Shown one piece after another: positions 9,225 to 19,252 of a stretch of DNA of 64,000 bases. Below the pieces are notes generated by a model that worked only from the letters and a program-made list of their open reading frames with translations, ran no database searches and was not told the DNA's origin. The stretch is from positions 1,756,001-1,820,000 of the forward strand of contig NZ_CP060697.1 in assembly GCF_014352855.1 (NCBI RefSeq). The letters are read 5' to 3'. The position numbers were made by a program, and so were the translations under genes. Within the stretch, counting starts at the first letter, position 1, and every line of letters starts with the position of its first letter. The DNA comes from Sphingomonas sabuli (GTDB lineage: Bacteria > Pseudomonadota > Alphaproteobacteria > Sphingomonadales > Sphingomonadaceae).

Positions 9225-10291
9225 GCGCCCACCCCGCCCGACAGGGTCGGCACGTCGAGCGCCCGAAACCCGTAATGCCTGAGCCAGCGCAGGTCGCCGT
9301 CGAAGAATGCGCGCAGGTCGCTCATTCCATATTTCAGCATCGCCAGCCGATCGACTCCGGTGCCGAACGCAAAGCCCTGCCATTCTTCGGGGTCGAGACC
9401 GCAATTGGCGATCACCTTGGGATGCACCATCCCGGATCCGAGCACTTCCATCCAGCCTTCGCAGCCGCCGACCACGCGGCGCCCCTTTTCCAGCGACCAG
9501 CCGACGTCGACTTCCGCCGACGGCTCGGTGAACGGAAAATAGGACGGCCGCATGCGCAGGACGACGTCATCACGCTCGAAGAAGGCCTTGAGAAATGTCT
9601 CCAGGGTCCATTTGAGGTGGCCCAACGTGATGCCCTTGTCGATCACCAGCCCTTCGATCTGGTGGAACATCGGCGTGTGGGTGGCGTCACTATCGGACCG
9701 GTAAACCCGGCCCGGCGCGATGAGCCGCAGCGGCGGCGCCTGGCTGGTCATCGCGCGGATTTGCACCGGCGAGGTATGCGTGCGCAGCACATGCGCCTCG
9801 GCCGCCGCGTCGCCGTCGATGCGCCGGGCGTAGAACGTGTCCTGCATCGCCCGCGCCGGATGCGCCTCGGGCATGTTGAGCGCGGTGAAGTTGAACCACT
9901 GCTCCTCGATCTCCGGGCCTTCCGCGACCGAGAAACCCATGTCGGCGAAAATCTCCGCCAGCTCGTCCATCACCTGGCTGACCGGGTGGACCGACCCGCT
10001 GGCGCGCTCGGGCGCCGGCAGCGAAAGGTCGACGAATTCCGTCGCCAGCTTCTGCTCCAGCTCGGCGTTTTCAAGCGCGTCCTTGCGCTCGGCGAGCGCC
10101 GTGGTGACCGCTTCGCGCAGCGCATGGATCCTGGGCGCTTCGCTGGCGCGCTCGTCCGGGCTCATCCCGCCCAGCGACTTCAACTGCGCCGTGATGCTGC
10201 CGGATTTGCCCAGCACCGCAACGCGCAGCGCGTCGAGCGCCGCAAGGTCGGTCGCGGCGCGGATTTGGTCGATGATCTCGCTATCAGCCAT
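9221..10291 (-). CDS. pheS: Phenylalanine-tRNA ligase alpha subunit
   Basis: 356 residues. The N-terminal coiled-coil (about 1-85) is followed by the class II catalytic domain. Class II motif 2 is seen in [25 protein letters not shown]; motif 3 in [17 protein letters not shown] near the C-terminus. [27 protein letters not shown] is the usual PheS signature. It is the first gene of a pheST operon read leftwards. The 61-bp gap to the divergent DUF5996 gene must hold its promoter. I saw no phenylalanine-rich leader peptide. Confidence 0.97.
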   Translation of the reverse strand: MADSEIIDQIRAATDLAALDALRVAVLGKSGSITAQLKSLGGMSPDERASEAPRIHALREAVTTALAERKDALENAELEQKLATEFVDLSLPAPERASGSVHPVSQVMDELAEIFADMGFSVAEGPEIEEQWFNFTALNMPEAHPARAMQDTFYARRIDGDAAAEAHVLRTHTSPVQIRAMTSQAPPLRLIAPGRVYRSDSDATHTPMFHQIEGLVIDKGITLGHLKWTLETFLKAFFERDDVVLRMRPSYFPFTEPSAEVDVGWSLEKGRRVVGGCEGWMEVLGSGMVHPKVIANCGLDPEEWQGFAFGTGVDRLAMLKYGMSDLRAFFDGDLRWLRHYGFRALDVPTLSGGVGA

Positions 10292-10352
10292 GGCGTCAGC
10301 GCCTTAGCCGCGCAGTTGCGCAAAAAGCAAAGGCCCGTGCTATCCAGCGAGG

Positions 10353-11264
10353 ATGAGCGACTGGCCTGAGCTTCGAATCGAGCGCGATCACCCGACGCTC
10401 GCCATCCTCCACCTCGCGTCCCAGATGATGGGCAAGATCCGCGTCGCCCACGCGCCCTGGTCCAACCACGGCTGGCACGTCGCGCTGCAACCGCGCGCCA
10501 ACGGGTTTGAAACCCTGCCGACGGCGGCCGCGGACGGGCGCACCTTCACGCTGGCGCTCGACCTGTGCACCCACGCCATCGAGCTCTCGGTCAGCGACGA
10601 CGGCCGCGACAGCGTCCCGCTTGCCCAACCGACCATCGCAGACCTGCACGCTGCGTTCGTCGCCATGCTCGACCGGCACGGCTTGCCGTCGAGCTTCAAT
10701 GCCATGCCCAGCGAGATCGACGGCGCCGCGCCCTTTGCCGACGATCGGGCGGAGCGCGCTTACGATCCGGACAGCGCCGACCGCCTGCGCCGGGCCTTTG
10801 CCCGCCTGTTGCCGGTGTTCGACCATTTCCGCGCGGGCTTCGCCGGCAAATCCAGCCCGGTGCATTTGTGGTGGGGCGCCTTCGATCTCGCCGTCAGCCG
10901 TTTCTCGGGCAAGACCGCCCCGCCGCATCCGGGCGGCATGCCGGGGCTTCCGGACCGCGTCGCGCGCGAGGCCTACAGCCATGAAGTGGCCAGCGCCGGC
11001 TTCTGGGCAGCGGGTGCGGCCGAGGCCGAACCGTTCTTCTACAGCTACATCTATCCCGAACCGGACGGCTATCGCTCGGCCAAGGTAGCGCACGGCCGGT
11101 TCGACGAGACCTTTGGCGAATTCCTCCTGCCCTATGCCGAAGTGCGCGCCGCTGCCGACCCGGCAGCGATGCTGGGCGAATTCCTGCAATCAGCATACGA
11201 AGCCGCGGCGACCAGCGCGAGTTGGGACCGCGCCGCGCTCGAACGGGCCCCAGTCGCGCCCTAA
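10353..11264 (+). CDS. DUF5996 family protein
   Basis: 303 residues, soluble, with no signal peptide. The N-terminal LHLASQMMGKIRVAHAPWSNHGWHVAL and the later HLWWGAFDLAVSRFSGKTAPPHPGGMPGLPDRVAREAYSHE are, as I recall, the conserved blocks of DUF5996. The many His/Trp residues in these blocks suggest a ligand-binding or catalytic site, but no function is established. The stop overlaps that of the converging regulator gene (CTAA at 11261-11264). Confidence 0.7.
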   Translation: MSDWPELRIERDHPTLAILHLASQMMGKIRVAHAPWSNHGWHVALQPRANGFETLPTAAADGRTFTLALDLCTHAIELSVSDDGRDSVPLAQPTIADLHAAFVAMLDRHGLPSSFNAMPSEIDGAAPFADDRAERAYDPDSADRLRRAFARLLPVFDHFRAGFAGKSSPVHLWWGAFDLAVSRFSGKTAPPHPGGMPGLPDRVAREAYSHEVASAGFWAAGAAEAEPFFYSYIYPEPDGYRSAKVAHGRFDETFGEFLLPYAEVRAAADPAAMLGEFLQSAYEAAATSASWDRAALERAPVAP

Positions 11265-12673
11265 CCGGCGACGAACGGGTAGGGGGAAATCGTCTTGCGC
11301 TGGCGGTCGACCGCCAGCATCCGCCCGGCCGGGGCCGTCGCCCGCTGCGCGCAATCGATCCGCGGACAGATGGCGCAGGCCGGCCCGACGGGCGTGACCG
11401 GCGCGTTTTCAAGGTCGAAACTGTCGGCACAACTGAGCTTGTGCGCGTGGCGGATATCGCACCCCAGCCCAATCGCCAGCAGGCTTGCCGACAGGCCGGT
11501 CTTGATCGGCCGTTCGATCGTCCGCGAAACCGTGAAGTAGCGGTGGGCATCGGGCGTTTCGATGATCTGCGGCACCACCTGGCCGGCAAACTGGAAGGCC
11601 GTATGCATGTTCCAGCGCGGGCAGGTCCCGCCAAAGCGGGAGAAGGGGAATTTCTCGCCCGCATAGCGCTTGGAGATATTCCCGGCCGGGTCGACGCGCA
11701 GCATGAAGAACGGAACGCCGCGCGCGCCGGGACGACTGAGCGTCGTCAGCCGATGCGCGACCTGTTCGACGTTGGCGCCATAATCGCCGCACAGCCGGTC
11801 GATCGAATAGCGGTGCTCCTCCGCACTGGCGAGGAAGCGGCCGTACGGCATCATGATCGCACCCGCCGCGTAATTGGCCAGGCTCATGTGCAGCAACTGG
11901 CGAATGCCCTCGTCCGGCGGCGCGGCCTCGGCCACCATCGCGTCGATGACCGATGCGAACTCGACCAGCGCCAGCTGATAGGCCAGCGCGAACGTCCGGT
12001 TCTCCGATCGCAATTGCGACGACATCAGGAACAGCCGGCGCTCGGCGTCATAGAGCTGGCTGGAATTGCCGAGCTGCGACTGCGGCACCACCCGCGCGTC
12101 GATGCCCCATGCATCCTTCAGTCGCCGCCGCATCGGTTCGGCCATCGACAGCGGATCGGACAGCGCGCCGCCAAGCGTTTCGGCCGACCGTTCCAGCGCC
12201 GGATAATGATTGCGGTGCGCCTGGATGTAATCGCGCACCCAGTTTTCCGGCGTCACCAGCGACCGCACGTCGCCGTCGCCATCGACCGGCGCGCCGCGCC
12301 CGGCTTCCTTCACCGCGGTGTACAGGCGGGCGATGCCGTCGGCGACGGCCGGGGCATTGTGGGCAAGCTCGACCAGTTCGTAGCGCGGCACTCCGAGGTC
12401 GCGCAGCAGGCTGTCGGAAAAGATTTCGGCCAGCGCTTCGGGCCCGGTGCGTGCCGCCCCTTCCGCGGCAAAGCTGCGCACGTCGATCTCGTACAACTCG
12501 GCCAGCTTGAGCAGTAACGACGCGGTCACCGGCCGCTGGTTGCGCTCGAGATGGTTGAGATAGCTCGGACTGATCGACAGGCTCTTGGCCATGTCGGTCT
12601 GCGACAGGCCCTGCTCGCGGCGCAGGCGGCGGATGCGCGGACCGATGAACAGCTTCTGGTTGGCCATCGCCAT
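11261..12673 (-). CDS. XRE-family short-chain acyl-CoA regulator (ScfR/RamB/PrpR type)
   Basis: 470 residues. N-terminal HTH ([41 protein letters not shown], residues ~9-50), an IrrE/ImmA-like middle, and a C-terminal DUF2083-type domain. The C-terminus carries a cysteine cluster ([19 protein letters not shown]) as in PrpR/ScfR relatives, where an Fe-S cluster and short acyl-CoA sensing have been described. It is divergent from aceA across 129 bp. RamB and ScfR control acetate/propionate and glyoxylate-cycle genes, so it is the likely regulator of aceA-aceB. Start at 12673 or six bases later (MAN...); no clear ribosome site decides. Confidence 0.85.
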   Translation of the reverse strand: MAMANQKLFIGPRIRRLRREQGLSQTDMAKSLSISPSYLNHLERNQRPVTASLLLKLAELYEIDVRSFAAEGAARTGPEALAEIFSDSLLRDLGVPRYELVELAHNAPAVADGIARLYTAVKEAGRGAPVDGDGDVRSLVTPENWVRDYIQAHRNHYPALERSAETLGGALSDPLSMAEPMRRRLKDAWGIDARVVPQSQLGNSSQLYDAERRLFLMSSQLRSENRTFALAYQLALVEFASVIDAMVAEAAPPDEGIRQLLHMSLANYAAGAIMMPYGRFLASAEEHRYSIDRLCGDYGANVEQVAHRLTTLSRPGARGVPFFMLRVDPAGNISKRYAGEKFPFSRFGGTCPRWNMHTAFQFAGQVVPQIIETPDAHRYFTVSRTIERPIKTGLSASLLAIGLGCDIRHAHKLSCADSFDLENAPVTPVGPACAICPRIDCAQRATAPAGRMLAVDRQRKTISPYPFVAG

Positions 12674-12697
12674 TGGCTGTCAAAGGACGACCGAATC

Positions 12698-12713
12698 CAC
12701 AAGTCAATTTGTG
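12698..12713. promoter_or_regulatory. Candidate operator between the ScfR-type gene and aceA
   Basis: CACAA-GTCAAT-TTGTG is an exact 5+5 inverted repeat in the 129-bp divergent region, 25 bp from the regulator start and 89 bp from aceA. Position suggests an operator for the neighbouring XRE regulator. No consensus for this subfamily was applied. Confidence 0.4.
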
Positions 12714-12802
12714 ACAAGCGCACGCTTTTTGATGCTGCTTCCGCGCTCGCACTGGAGTTCATGGGCAACAGATCACGAGAGCATCGCAGGGCTGGAGACG
12801 AT

Positions 12803-14098
12803 ATGACAAGTTTTGACGAAATCACCGCTGCACCGGCCGGCCGGTTCGCTGGCATCGACCGGCCCTATAGTCCCGACGACGTTCTCCGGCTACGCGGATC
12901 GGTGCCGATCGAGCACAGCCTGGCCCGCCGCGGCGCGCTGAAATTGTGGGACCTGTTGCAGCAGGACGAGCCGGTCCGCGCGCTGGGCGCGGTCACCGGC
13001 AACCAGGCGATGCAAATGGTTCGCGCGGGGTTGAAGGCGATTTACCTGTCCGGCTGGCAAGCCGCGGCCGACGCCAACACCGCGTCGTCCATGTATCCCG
13101 ACCAGTCGCTCTATCCTGCCAATACAGGGCCGGAGCTGGCCAAGCGCATCAACCGCGCGCTGCAGCGCGCCGACCAGGTCGAACATGCCGAGGGCGGCGC
13201 GGGCCGCGACTGGTTCGCGCCGATCGTGGCCGACGCGGAAGCCGGCTTCGGCGGCCCGCTCAACTGCTTCGAGATCATGAAGGCCTATATCGAGGCGGGT
13301 GTCGCCGGGGTGCATTTCGAAGACCAGCTGGCGAGCGAGAAGAAGTGTGGCCATCTGGGCGGCAAGGTGCTGATCCCGACGCAGGCGGCGGTCCGCAACC
13401 TCGACGCGGCGCGGCTTGCCGCCGACGTGTCGGGGGTGCCGACCATCCTTGTCGCCCGCACCGACGCGGAAAGCGCCAAGCTGCTGACCAGCGATGTCGA
13501 CGACCGCGACAAGCCCTTCGTCACCGGCGAACGCACGCCCGAAGGCTTTTTCCGCCTTAAGGATGGCACCGGACTCGATGCCTGCATCGCGCGGGGCCGG
13601 GCCTTTGCTTCCCACGCCGACCTGCTGTGGTTCGAAACCAGCAAGCCCAATCTCGACCAGGCGCGGCGCTTCGCCGAGGCGATCCATGCCGACCATCCGG
13701 GCAAGATGCTGGCCTATAATTGTTCACCCAGCTTCAACTGGGAGGCCAATCTCGACCGCGAGACCATCGCCAGGTTCCAGCGCGAACTGGGCGCGATGGG
13801 GTTCAAGTTCCAGTTCGTCACGCTGGCCGGCTTCCACAGCCTCAACCACGGCATGTTCCAGCTTGCCAACGGCTATCGCGACCGCGGTATGGCGGCTTAT
13901 TCGGAACTGCAGCAGGCGGAGTTCGCGTCCGAAGCCGACGGCTACACCGCCACCCGGCACCAGCGCGAGGTCGGCACCGGCTATTTCGACGCGGTCGCGA
14001 CCGCCATCTCGGGCGGCCAGTCGTCGACCGTGGCGCTGGCCGAATCGACCGAATCCGATCAGTTCGGCGCAGCCGAGCTGGCCGTCGCCGCGGAATAG
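12803..14098 (+). CDS. aceA: Isocitrate lyase
   Basis: Cleaves isocitrate to glyoxylate and succinate, the first step of the glyoxylate shunt. 431 residues from ATG 12803, which follows GGAG at 12794-12797 by 5 nt; the frame continues upstream to 12551 without need. The catalytic signature [11 protein letters not shown] holds the active-site cysteine. [34 protein letters not shown] and the C-terminal region [19 protein letters not shown] are standard for the family. First gene of aceA - DUF4170 - aceB, transcribed away from the ScfR-type regulator. Confidence 0.97.
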   Translation: MTSFDEITAAPAGRFAGIDRPYSPDDVLRLRGSVPIEHSLARRGALKLWDLLQQDEPVRALGAVTGNQAMQMVRAGLKAIYLSGWQAAADANTASSMYPDQSLYPANTGPELAKRINRALQRADQVEHAEGGAGRDWFAPIVADAEAGFGGPLNCFEIMKAYIEAGVAGVHFEDQLASEKKCGHLGGKVLIPTQAAVRNLDAARLAADVSGVPTILVARTDAESAKLLTSDVDDRDKPFVTGERTPEGFFRLKDGTGLDACIARGRAFASHADLLWFETSKPNLDQARRFAEAIHADHPGKMLAYNCSPSFNWEANLDRETIARFQRELGAMGFKFQFVTLAGFHSLNHGMFQLANGYRDRGMAAYSELQQAEFASEADGYTATRHQREVGTGYFDAVATAISGGQSSTVALAESTESDQFGAAELAVAAE

Positions 14099-14108
14099 GA
14101 GGACAAAT

Positions 14109-14306
14109 ATGGGACAGCGCTACTGGGTCATCGGCGGCCATTATGCCGGGTCCGATTTCCGCGACATCGAGCCGGGGACCGAAAGCGTCCACGGCCCGTT
14201 TACCGACGAGACGCGGGCGCGCACCGAGTGGCAGCGCCTGACGTTCCGCGACCGGATCGCGGCGATGCATCGCTACTCGATCTGCGTGGAGCCAGCCCGA
14301 TCGTGA
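14109..14306 (+). CDS. DUF4170 small protein
   Basis: 65 residues, MGQRYWVIGGHYAGSDF..., matching the small DUF4170 family of alphaproteobacteria by its YWVIGG and YSICVEP blocks. A strong AGGAGG ribosome site starts on the aceA stop codon. Its TGA overlaps the GTG start of malate synthase (GTGA), so it is translationally coupled within the glyoxylate operon. The function is unknown. Being embedded between the two shunt enzymes suggests a role in, or regulation with, this pathway. Confidence 0.8.
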   Translation: MGQRYWVIGGHYAGSDFRDIEPGTESVHGPFTDETRARTEWQRLTFRDRIAAMHRYSICVEPARS

Positions 14307-15871
14307 ATGACGTCCTCGACCTGCACCGGGTAATCGCCGAACCCAGCAACGTGCGCGGTGCCGACGACGTGCTGACCCCGGACGCCCTCGACCTCGTCGC
14401 CGAACTACACGAACGGTTCGACGGCCGGCGGCTGGCGCTGCTGGACCGGCGGCTCGACCGCCAGGAGCGGTTCGACGCTGGCGACTTGCCCGACTTTCGC
14501 GCCGATACCGCCCATATCCGCGACGCGGAATGGACGGTCGGCGCGGTGCCGCGCGACCTGCAGGACCGCCGTGTCGAAATCACCGGCCCGACCAACGCGA
14601 AAATGGTCATCAATGCGCTCAACAGCGGCGCACGCGTCTTCATGGCCGACTTCGAAGATGCCACCTCGCCGATGTGGGACGAACTCGTCCAGGGCCAGGT
14701 GAACCTGCGCAATTACTGGCACGGACGACTCGATTTTACCGATCCCGCCAGCGGCAAACATTATGCGGTCGGCGACGATCCGGCGGTGCTTCTTGTGCGG
14801 CCGCGCGGCCTGCACCTGCCCGAAGATCATGTGACGATCGACGGCCAGCCTGTCGCCGGCGCTTTCTTCGATTTCGCCATCTATGTCTGGCACATCGCCC
14901 GCCGCGCGCTGACGGCCGGTTCGGGCCCCTATTTCTACATCCCCAAGCTCGAAAGCATGGAAGAAGCGGCGCTGTGGAGCGACATCTTCGCGCTGACGGA
15001 AAACCGGCTTCGGCTGGAACGCGGGACGATCAAGGCGACGGTGCTGATCGAAACCTTGCCCGCGGCGTTCGAGATGGACGAAATCCTCTACGCGCTGAAG
15101 GAGAATATCGTCGGCCTCAATTGCGGGCGGTGGGACTATATCTTCTCGTACATCAAGCGGCTTGGCCGGACTCCCGACCGGCTGACTCCAGACCGGTCGG
15201 CGATGACCATGGATAAGGCGTTCCTGGCCGCTTATTCGCTGCGGTTGATCGCCACGTGTCACCGGCGCGGCGCCCATGCGATGGGCGGCATGGCCGCCTT
15301 CATCCCGGTCAAGGGCGATGAAGCGGCCAACCAGGCCGCGCTGGACAAGGTGCGCGCCGACAAGCAACGCGAAGTGCGCAACGGGCATGACGGCACCTGG
15401 GTCGCCCATCCCGCGCTTGTGCCGGTCGCCCTTGAGGCGTTCGCGGCGATGGATGGCCCCAACCAGCTGGATGTGATTCCGGATGCCGTCCCCGGGCAGG
15501 CCGATATGCTGCAAATGCACGACGGCCCACGCACCGAAGACGGCGCGCGCGAGGATATCCGTGTCGCGGTGCAATATCTCGCCGCGTGGATCGGCGGCCG
15601 CGGCGCGGTGCCGCTGTACAATCTGATGGAGGACGCCGCGACGGCGGAAATCAGCCGCGCCCAGTTGTGGCAGTGGCTGCACTTCGGCGCGACGCTCGAC
15701 GACGGCCGCACTTTCGACCGGGCGCTGTTCGACCGCCTGTTCGAAGAGGAGGTCGGGGCGCTGGCCGAAGTTGACGACATCGACGAAGCCGCCGAGCTGT
15801 TCCGCGACATGGTGGTGGATCCCGACTTCGTCGAATTCCTGACCTTGCCGGCGTACGAACGCCTCGGCTGA
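14303..15871 (+). CDS. aceB: Malate synthase A
   Basis: Condenses glyoxylate and acetyl-CoA to malate. 522 residues from GTG 14303, overlapping the previous stop; the in-frame extension to 14228 lies inside the DUF4170 gene and is rejected. Seen: MADFEDATSPMWDEL, RPRGLHLPEDHV, IPKLESMEEA, ATVLIETLPAAFEMDEILYAL, NCGRWDYIFSYIK and GGMAAFIPVKGDE, the known malate synthase A blocks with the catalytic Arg, Glu and Asp regions. It closes the shunt with aceA. Confidence 0.96.
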   Translation: MNDVLDLHRVIAEPSNVRGADDVLTPDALDLVAELHERFDGRRLALLDRRLDRQERFDAGDLPDFRADTAHIRDAEWTVGAVPRDLQDRRVEITGPTNAKMVINALNSGARVFMADFEDATSPMWDELVQGQVNLRNYWHGRLDFTDPASGKHYAVGDDPAVLLVRPRGLHLPEDHVTIDGQPVAGAFFDFAIYVWHIARRALTAGSGPYFYIPKLESMEEAALWSDIFALTENRLRLERGTIKATVLIETLPAAFEMDEILYALKENIVGLNCGRWDYIFSYIKRLGRTPDRLTPDRSAMTMDKAFLAAYSLRLIATCHRRGAHAMGGMAAFIPVKGDEAANQAALDKVRADKQREVRNGHDGTWVAHPALVPVALEAFAAMDGPNQLDVIPDAVPGQADMLQMHDGPRTEDGAREDIRVAVQYLAAWIGGRGAVPLYNLMEDAATAEISRAQLWQWLHFGATLDDGRTFDRALFDRLFEEEVGALAEVDDIDEAAELFRDMVVDPDFVEFLTLPAYERLG

Positions 15872-15936
15872 CCGCGGTCCTCGGGACCAGCGCGAACATA
15901 GTCTTAACCGTTTCGGTTTAACCGGCACCCCGCCGA

Positions 15937-17283
15937 ATGTTTCACCAGCCGATCCAAGCGGGCCAAGTCCACCGTGCCGAGATCCTGGCGGCGTTCAGCT
16001 ATGCCCTCGACCTGACCGAAGGCCAGCCCGACGGCCATTCCATCCGCTGCTGCTGGATCGCCAGCCAGATCGGCCGGGCCATCGGCCTCGGTGCGGCGGA
16101 GCTTGGCGACCTCTATTATGCCGTCCTGCTCAAGGACCTCGGCTGCAGCAGCAATTCGGCGCGCATCTGCGAATTGTACGCAGCCGACGACCGCGCCTTC
16201 AAACAGGGTTACAAGACGGTCGGCACAAGCCTCGCCGCGACCCTCCATTTCGTGCTCAGCAAGACCGCCCGCGGCAGGCCGTGGACCGAACGCGCGGCGA
16301 CCGTCGGCAACATCCTCGTCAACGGGCCGCAACTGGCGCAGGAATTGATCCTGACCCGCTGTACCCGCGGCGCCGACATCGCCCGCAAGCTGCGCTTTCC
16401 CGACGCCGTCTGCCGGGCGATCTACCACCTCGACGAACATTGGGACGGATCGGGCAAGCCCGACCGGCTGCGCGGCGATGCCATTCCGCTCTATTCGCGG
16501 CTCGCGCTGCTGGCGCAGGTCGCGGACGTGTTTCACACGCATGCCGGTTCGACGGCCGCTACCGACGAGGTGCAGCGCCGCTCCGGAACATGGCTCGGCC
16601 CAGAGCTGGTTGCCGCTTTCACCGGCATCGCCGCCTCCGGCCAGCTGTGGCTAGACCTGCGCTCGCCGATCCTCGAGGCCAAGGTCGTCGCTCGCGCACC
16701 GGTCGACGACGCGATCGTCGCCGACGACGACTTCCTCGACACGATCGCCTCTGCATTCGGCGAAGTGATCGACGCCAAGAGCCCGTTCACCGCCGGTCAT
16801 TCGCGGCGCGTCGCCGACCTTGCCGCACGAATGGGTGCGCGTCTGGGCCTCGACCCCGTGCGGGTCCGCCTGCTGCGCCGCGCCGCCTTCCTTCACGACG
16901 TCGGCAAGCTTGGCGTATCCAGCACCATCCTCGAAAAGCCCGGCCCGCTCGACGACGAAGAATGGCAGGCCATGCGCGGCCACGCCGACCAGACGCGGCA
17001 GGTCCTCGGGCGGATCGGCACGCTTGCGGACATGGCCGATATCGCCGCGGCCCATCATGAACGGCTCGACGGCGCCGGTTACCCGCTCCGTCTGGGCGAA
17101 GACGCGCTGGCGCTCGAAACGCGGATCATCAGCGTCTGCGATTTCTACGACGCGTTGATCGCCGAGCGCCCCTATCGCGGCGCAATGCCGCAGGCGAAGG
17201 CGCTGGCGATCATGGAAGGCACGGTCGGCAGCGCCATCGACCCGGGCTGCTTCGACGCGCTGAAAATCGAGATTCGCGACTAG
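15937..17283 (+). CDS. HD-GYP domain protein with two HD-like halves
   Basis: 448 residues. The C-terminal half is a clear HD-GYP phosphodiesterase: SPFTAGHSRRVADLAARMG, FLHDVGKLGV, then HHERLDGAGYPLRL (the GYP motif intact) and ISVCDFYDALIAERPYR. The N-terminal half (residues ~10-220) is a second HD-like region with DGHSIRCCWIASQIG, LLKDLGCSSN in place of LHDVGK, and LDEHWDGSGKPDRL in place of HHE..DG.GYP. It is therefore a diverged copy that has lost parts of the metal site. Likely degrades cyclic di-GMP or a related dinucleotide in the cytoplasm. No sensor or receiver domain is present. Monocistronic. Confidence 0.85.
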   Translation: MFHQPIQAGQVHRAEILAAFSYALDLTEGQPDGHSIRCCWIASQIGRAIGLGAAELGDLYYAVLLKDLGCSSNSARICELYAADDRAFKQGYKTVGTSLAATLHFVLSKTARGRPWTERAATVGNILVNGPQLAQELILTRCTRGADIARKLRFPDAVCRAIYHLDEHWDGSGKPDRLRGDAIPLYSRLALLAQVADVFHTHAGSTAATDEVQRRSGTWLGPELVAAFTGIAASGQLWLDLRSPILEAKVVARAPVDDAIVADDDFLDTIASAFGEVIDAKSPFTAGHSRRVADLAARMGARLGLDPVRVRLLRRAAFLHDVGKLGVSSTILEKPGPLDDEEWQAMRGHADQTRQVLGRIGTLADMADIAAAHHERLDGAGYPLRLGEDALALETRIISVCDFYDALIAERPYRGAMPQAKALAIMEGTVGSAIDPGCFDALKIEIRD

Positions 17284-17290
17284 GCCGGCA

Positions 17291-18289
17291 TCACGGGTTG
17301 GTGGCGCTGGCCATCATCGTCATCATCTTCCCGCTATTGTCCTGGCGAACCGGTGCCTGGGTGACGAGGATCGTCGTCCCCGGCACGATCACGTTGCTGA
17401 GCGCGGTCCGGAAGGCGGCGGGCAGGCGGGTCTGCTGCAGGATCGAAGTGTCGAGCGGGCTGCCGGCATCGCCAAGATGCCCGGGCACGCCGACCGTCAT
17501 CCACCGCGCCGCCCCGTCCTTGCCCTTGGTATAGGTCAGCACGTGGGTCTCGAAATCGTCGCCGCCGATTTCCGCCTTCGACCGGCCGATCTCCACGCCA
17601 TTGCGCAGGACGATCACCCGCTGATCGCTGCGCGACACGATGATCGTCACGGGGCCGCTGGGCGACAGGTTCGGCTGCCAGCGCGCGCCTTCGTCGGGCG
17701 CCAGCGGGACGTGGGGTATCTGGACCCCCCGGTCGCCTTCGGGTGCCAGCACGCCGGCGTTGTTGGCGAGGTGGACGCTGCCCGCATGACCGGCGACGAT
17801 GACCGTCCCGCCCATGTGGGTCTGGCCGAACAGCAAGCGAGAGAATTCCAGGGGCAGGTGCACGCAGCCGTGGCTTTCCGGATATCCCGGCAGGCCGCCT
17901 GCATGCAGCGCGACGCCGTCTACCGTCAGCCTCTCCTGATAGGGCATCGGCGCATTGTTATATTTGCTCGAATGGTGGTTCGCGTCCTTTTGCAGGATCG
18001 TGAACACGCCGGTCGGGGTCTCGTGGCCCGGCTTGCCCGTCGACACGGTCGATACGCCGATCCGCACGCCGTTGCGGTACACCGTTGCCAGCTGGCGGGA
18101 CAGGTCGACGAACACGATCATCGGCCCTTCCGGCGCGATCTGCGGCGCCCACACCCACTGGCCGGGTTTCAGCTTGTCCGCCTGCCGCGCAAGCTCGATG
18201 GGCGAAGTGGTCTTCGACCCCTGCGACACGGCCGCGACGGGAATTGCCAGAGCAATCGCCGATATCAGCAAGACGTTGAACCGCTTCAT
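17291..18289 (-). CDS. L,D-transpeptidase (YkuD domain)
   Basis: 332 residues from ATG 18289, preceded on the minus strand by GGGGGA seven bases upstream; a start at 18304 is also open but puts extra residues before the signal peptide. Signal peptide MKRFNVLLISAIALAIPVAAVSQG. The YkuD domain (residues ~55-165) has TGKPGHETPTGVFTI, HAGGLPG and the catalytic SHGCVHLP with its cysteine. A second, similar unit follows (IIVSRSDQRVIVLRNGVEIGRSKAEIGG) but lacks the SHGC motif, so it looks like a degenerate repeat of the first strands. Acts in the periplasm on peptidoglycan cross-links or lipoprotein attachment. Confidence 0.9.
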   Translation of the reverse strand: MKRFNVLLISAIALAIPVAAVSQGSKTTSPIELARQADKLKPGQWVWAPQIAPEGPMIVFVDLSRQLATVYRNGVRIGVSTVSTGKPGHETPTGVFTILQKDANHHSSKYNNAPMPYQERLTVDGVALHAGGLPGYPESHGCVHLPLEFSRLLFGQTHMGGTVIVAGHAGSVHLANNAGVLAPEGDRGVQIPHVPLAPDEGARWQPNLSPSGPVTIIVSRSDQRVIVLRNGVEIGRSKAEIGGDDFETHVLTYTKGKDGAARWMTVGVPGHLGDAGSPLDTSILQQTRLPAAFRTALSNVIVPGTTILVTQAPVRQDNSGKMMTMMASATNP

Positions 18290-18395
18290 CAATGCATCCC
18301 CCAAGCAAAACGGACGCCCGTAACCCGCGCCGGACTAGAAGCTATCCTAAATGCGTTTGATCTCAAGCCGAATCATCGGCGGCGTGCCACGCACG

Positions 18396-18426
18396 GAAAA
18401 GGGCGCCGGGATTGCTCCCGACGCCC
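18396..18426 (-). terminator. Rho-independent terminator after rplT
   Basis: Reading the minus strand: GGGCGTCGGG, a 6-nt loop, then CCCGGCGCCC (one G-U pair) followed by TTTTCC. It lies 29 bp beyond the rplT stop, as expected for the end of the rpmI-rplT unit. Confidence 0.75.
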
Positions 18427-18454
18427 TCGAATATCCTGCACTTCGACCTTGGGG

Positions 18455-18850
18455 TCAGGCGGTCGCCTTTTCCTTGGCGCCGTCCTTTTCCTTCTTGTCG
18501 ATCGCGTCCTTCGCCTGGGCGATGATGCCCTTGAAGGCTTCGCCCTCGTGCATCGCGATGTCGGCCAGGACCTTGCGGTCGAGATCGATGTTCGCAAGCT
18601 TGAGAGCATGGATGAACTGGCCGTAGGTCAGACCTTCGGCGCGGACCGCGGCGTTGATGCGCTGAATCCACAAAGCGCGGAAGCTGCGCTTCTTAACCTT
18701 GCGGTCGCGATAGGCGTACTGACCGGCCTTTTCGACCGCCTGGCGGGCGATGCGGATAGTGTTCTTGCGGCGGCCATAATAGCCCTTCGCCTGTTCCAGG
18801 ATCCGCTTGTGCTTGGCGCGCGTAGTCACGCCGCGTTTGATGCGTGGCAT
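18455..18850 (-). CDS. rplT: 50S ribosomal protein L20
   Basis: 131 residues. [68 protein letters not shown] is the canonical L20 N-terminal two-thirds. The C-terminal tail after residue 118 is a lysine-rich extension ([14 protein letters not shown]). It assembles early on 23S rRNA. Second gene of rpmI-rplT, 13 bp after rpmI. The frequent third partner infC is not adjacent here. Confidence 0.98.
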   Translation of the reverse strand: MPRIKRGVTTRAKHKRILEQAKGYYGRRKNTIRIARQAVEKAGQYAYRDRKVKKRSFRALWIQRINAAVRAEGLTYGQFIHALKLANIDLDRKVLADIAMHEGEAFKGIIAQAKDAIDKKEKDGAKEKATA

Positions 18851-18863
18851 TGATTAGCGCTCC

Positions 18864-19067
18864 TTACTTCAGGCCGTAGGGGGCCCAGAGCTTCACGCGC
18901 GCCACGTCGGCGTCGGCGAGAATCTCGGTACCGCGGTTCTGGCGGATGTACTTGGCGTTGTGGCTGATCAGCCGGTGGCGCTTGCCGGCGACTCCGTGCT
19001 TCACCTTGCCGGTGGCGGTGAGCTTGAAGCGCTTTTTGACGCCGCTCTTCGTCTTGAGCTTGGGCAT
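18864..19067 (-). CDS. rpmI: 50S ribosomal protein L35
   Basis: 67 residues from ATG 19067, giving [33 protein letters not shown], the canonical L35 start. The frame extends upstream to 19226 but that part is not L35-like. AGGAGA on the minus strand precedes the start. The 185-bp region to the divergent oxidase-like gene must hold both promoters; infC is absent upstream. Confidence 0.98.
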   Translation of the reverse strand: MPKLKTKSGVKKRFKLTATGKVKHGVAGKRHRLISHNAKYIRQNRGTEILADADVARVKLWAPYGLK

Positions 19068-19252
19068 TTTCGTCTCCTGACGTCTATGAACGGCCGCGGC
19101 AGCCCTTGATGGCCGGGCGCGTTCTGTTGTTCCAGCGATCTGGAAGAGCGCGGGCCTATACCGGCCAAAGGCCGTGCGCGCAACCTGCAGCGATCCGGCG
19201 GCCGCGGCGTTGTCCTGACCGACCACTTACAACATTGGAAGGACGCCGACCC

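Noticed and set aside
7260..9275. 671-residue rightward open frame opposite pheT
   Set aside because: It lies entirely antisense to a well-supported pheT; composition is that of a GC-rich shadow frame and no family motif appears.
9225..10352. Phe-rich leader/attenuator for pheST
   Set aside because: The 61-bp gap upstream of pheS contains no short Phe-rich frame or alternative hairpins that I could identify.
15906..15918. AACCG-TTT-CGGTT inverted repeat between aceB and the HD-GYP gene
   Set aside because: Short, no T-run and no partner regulator nearby; too weak to call an operator or terminator.
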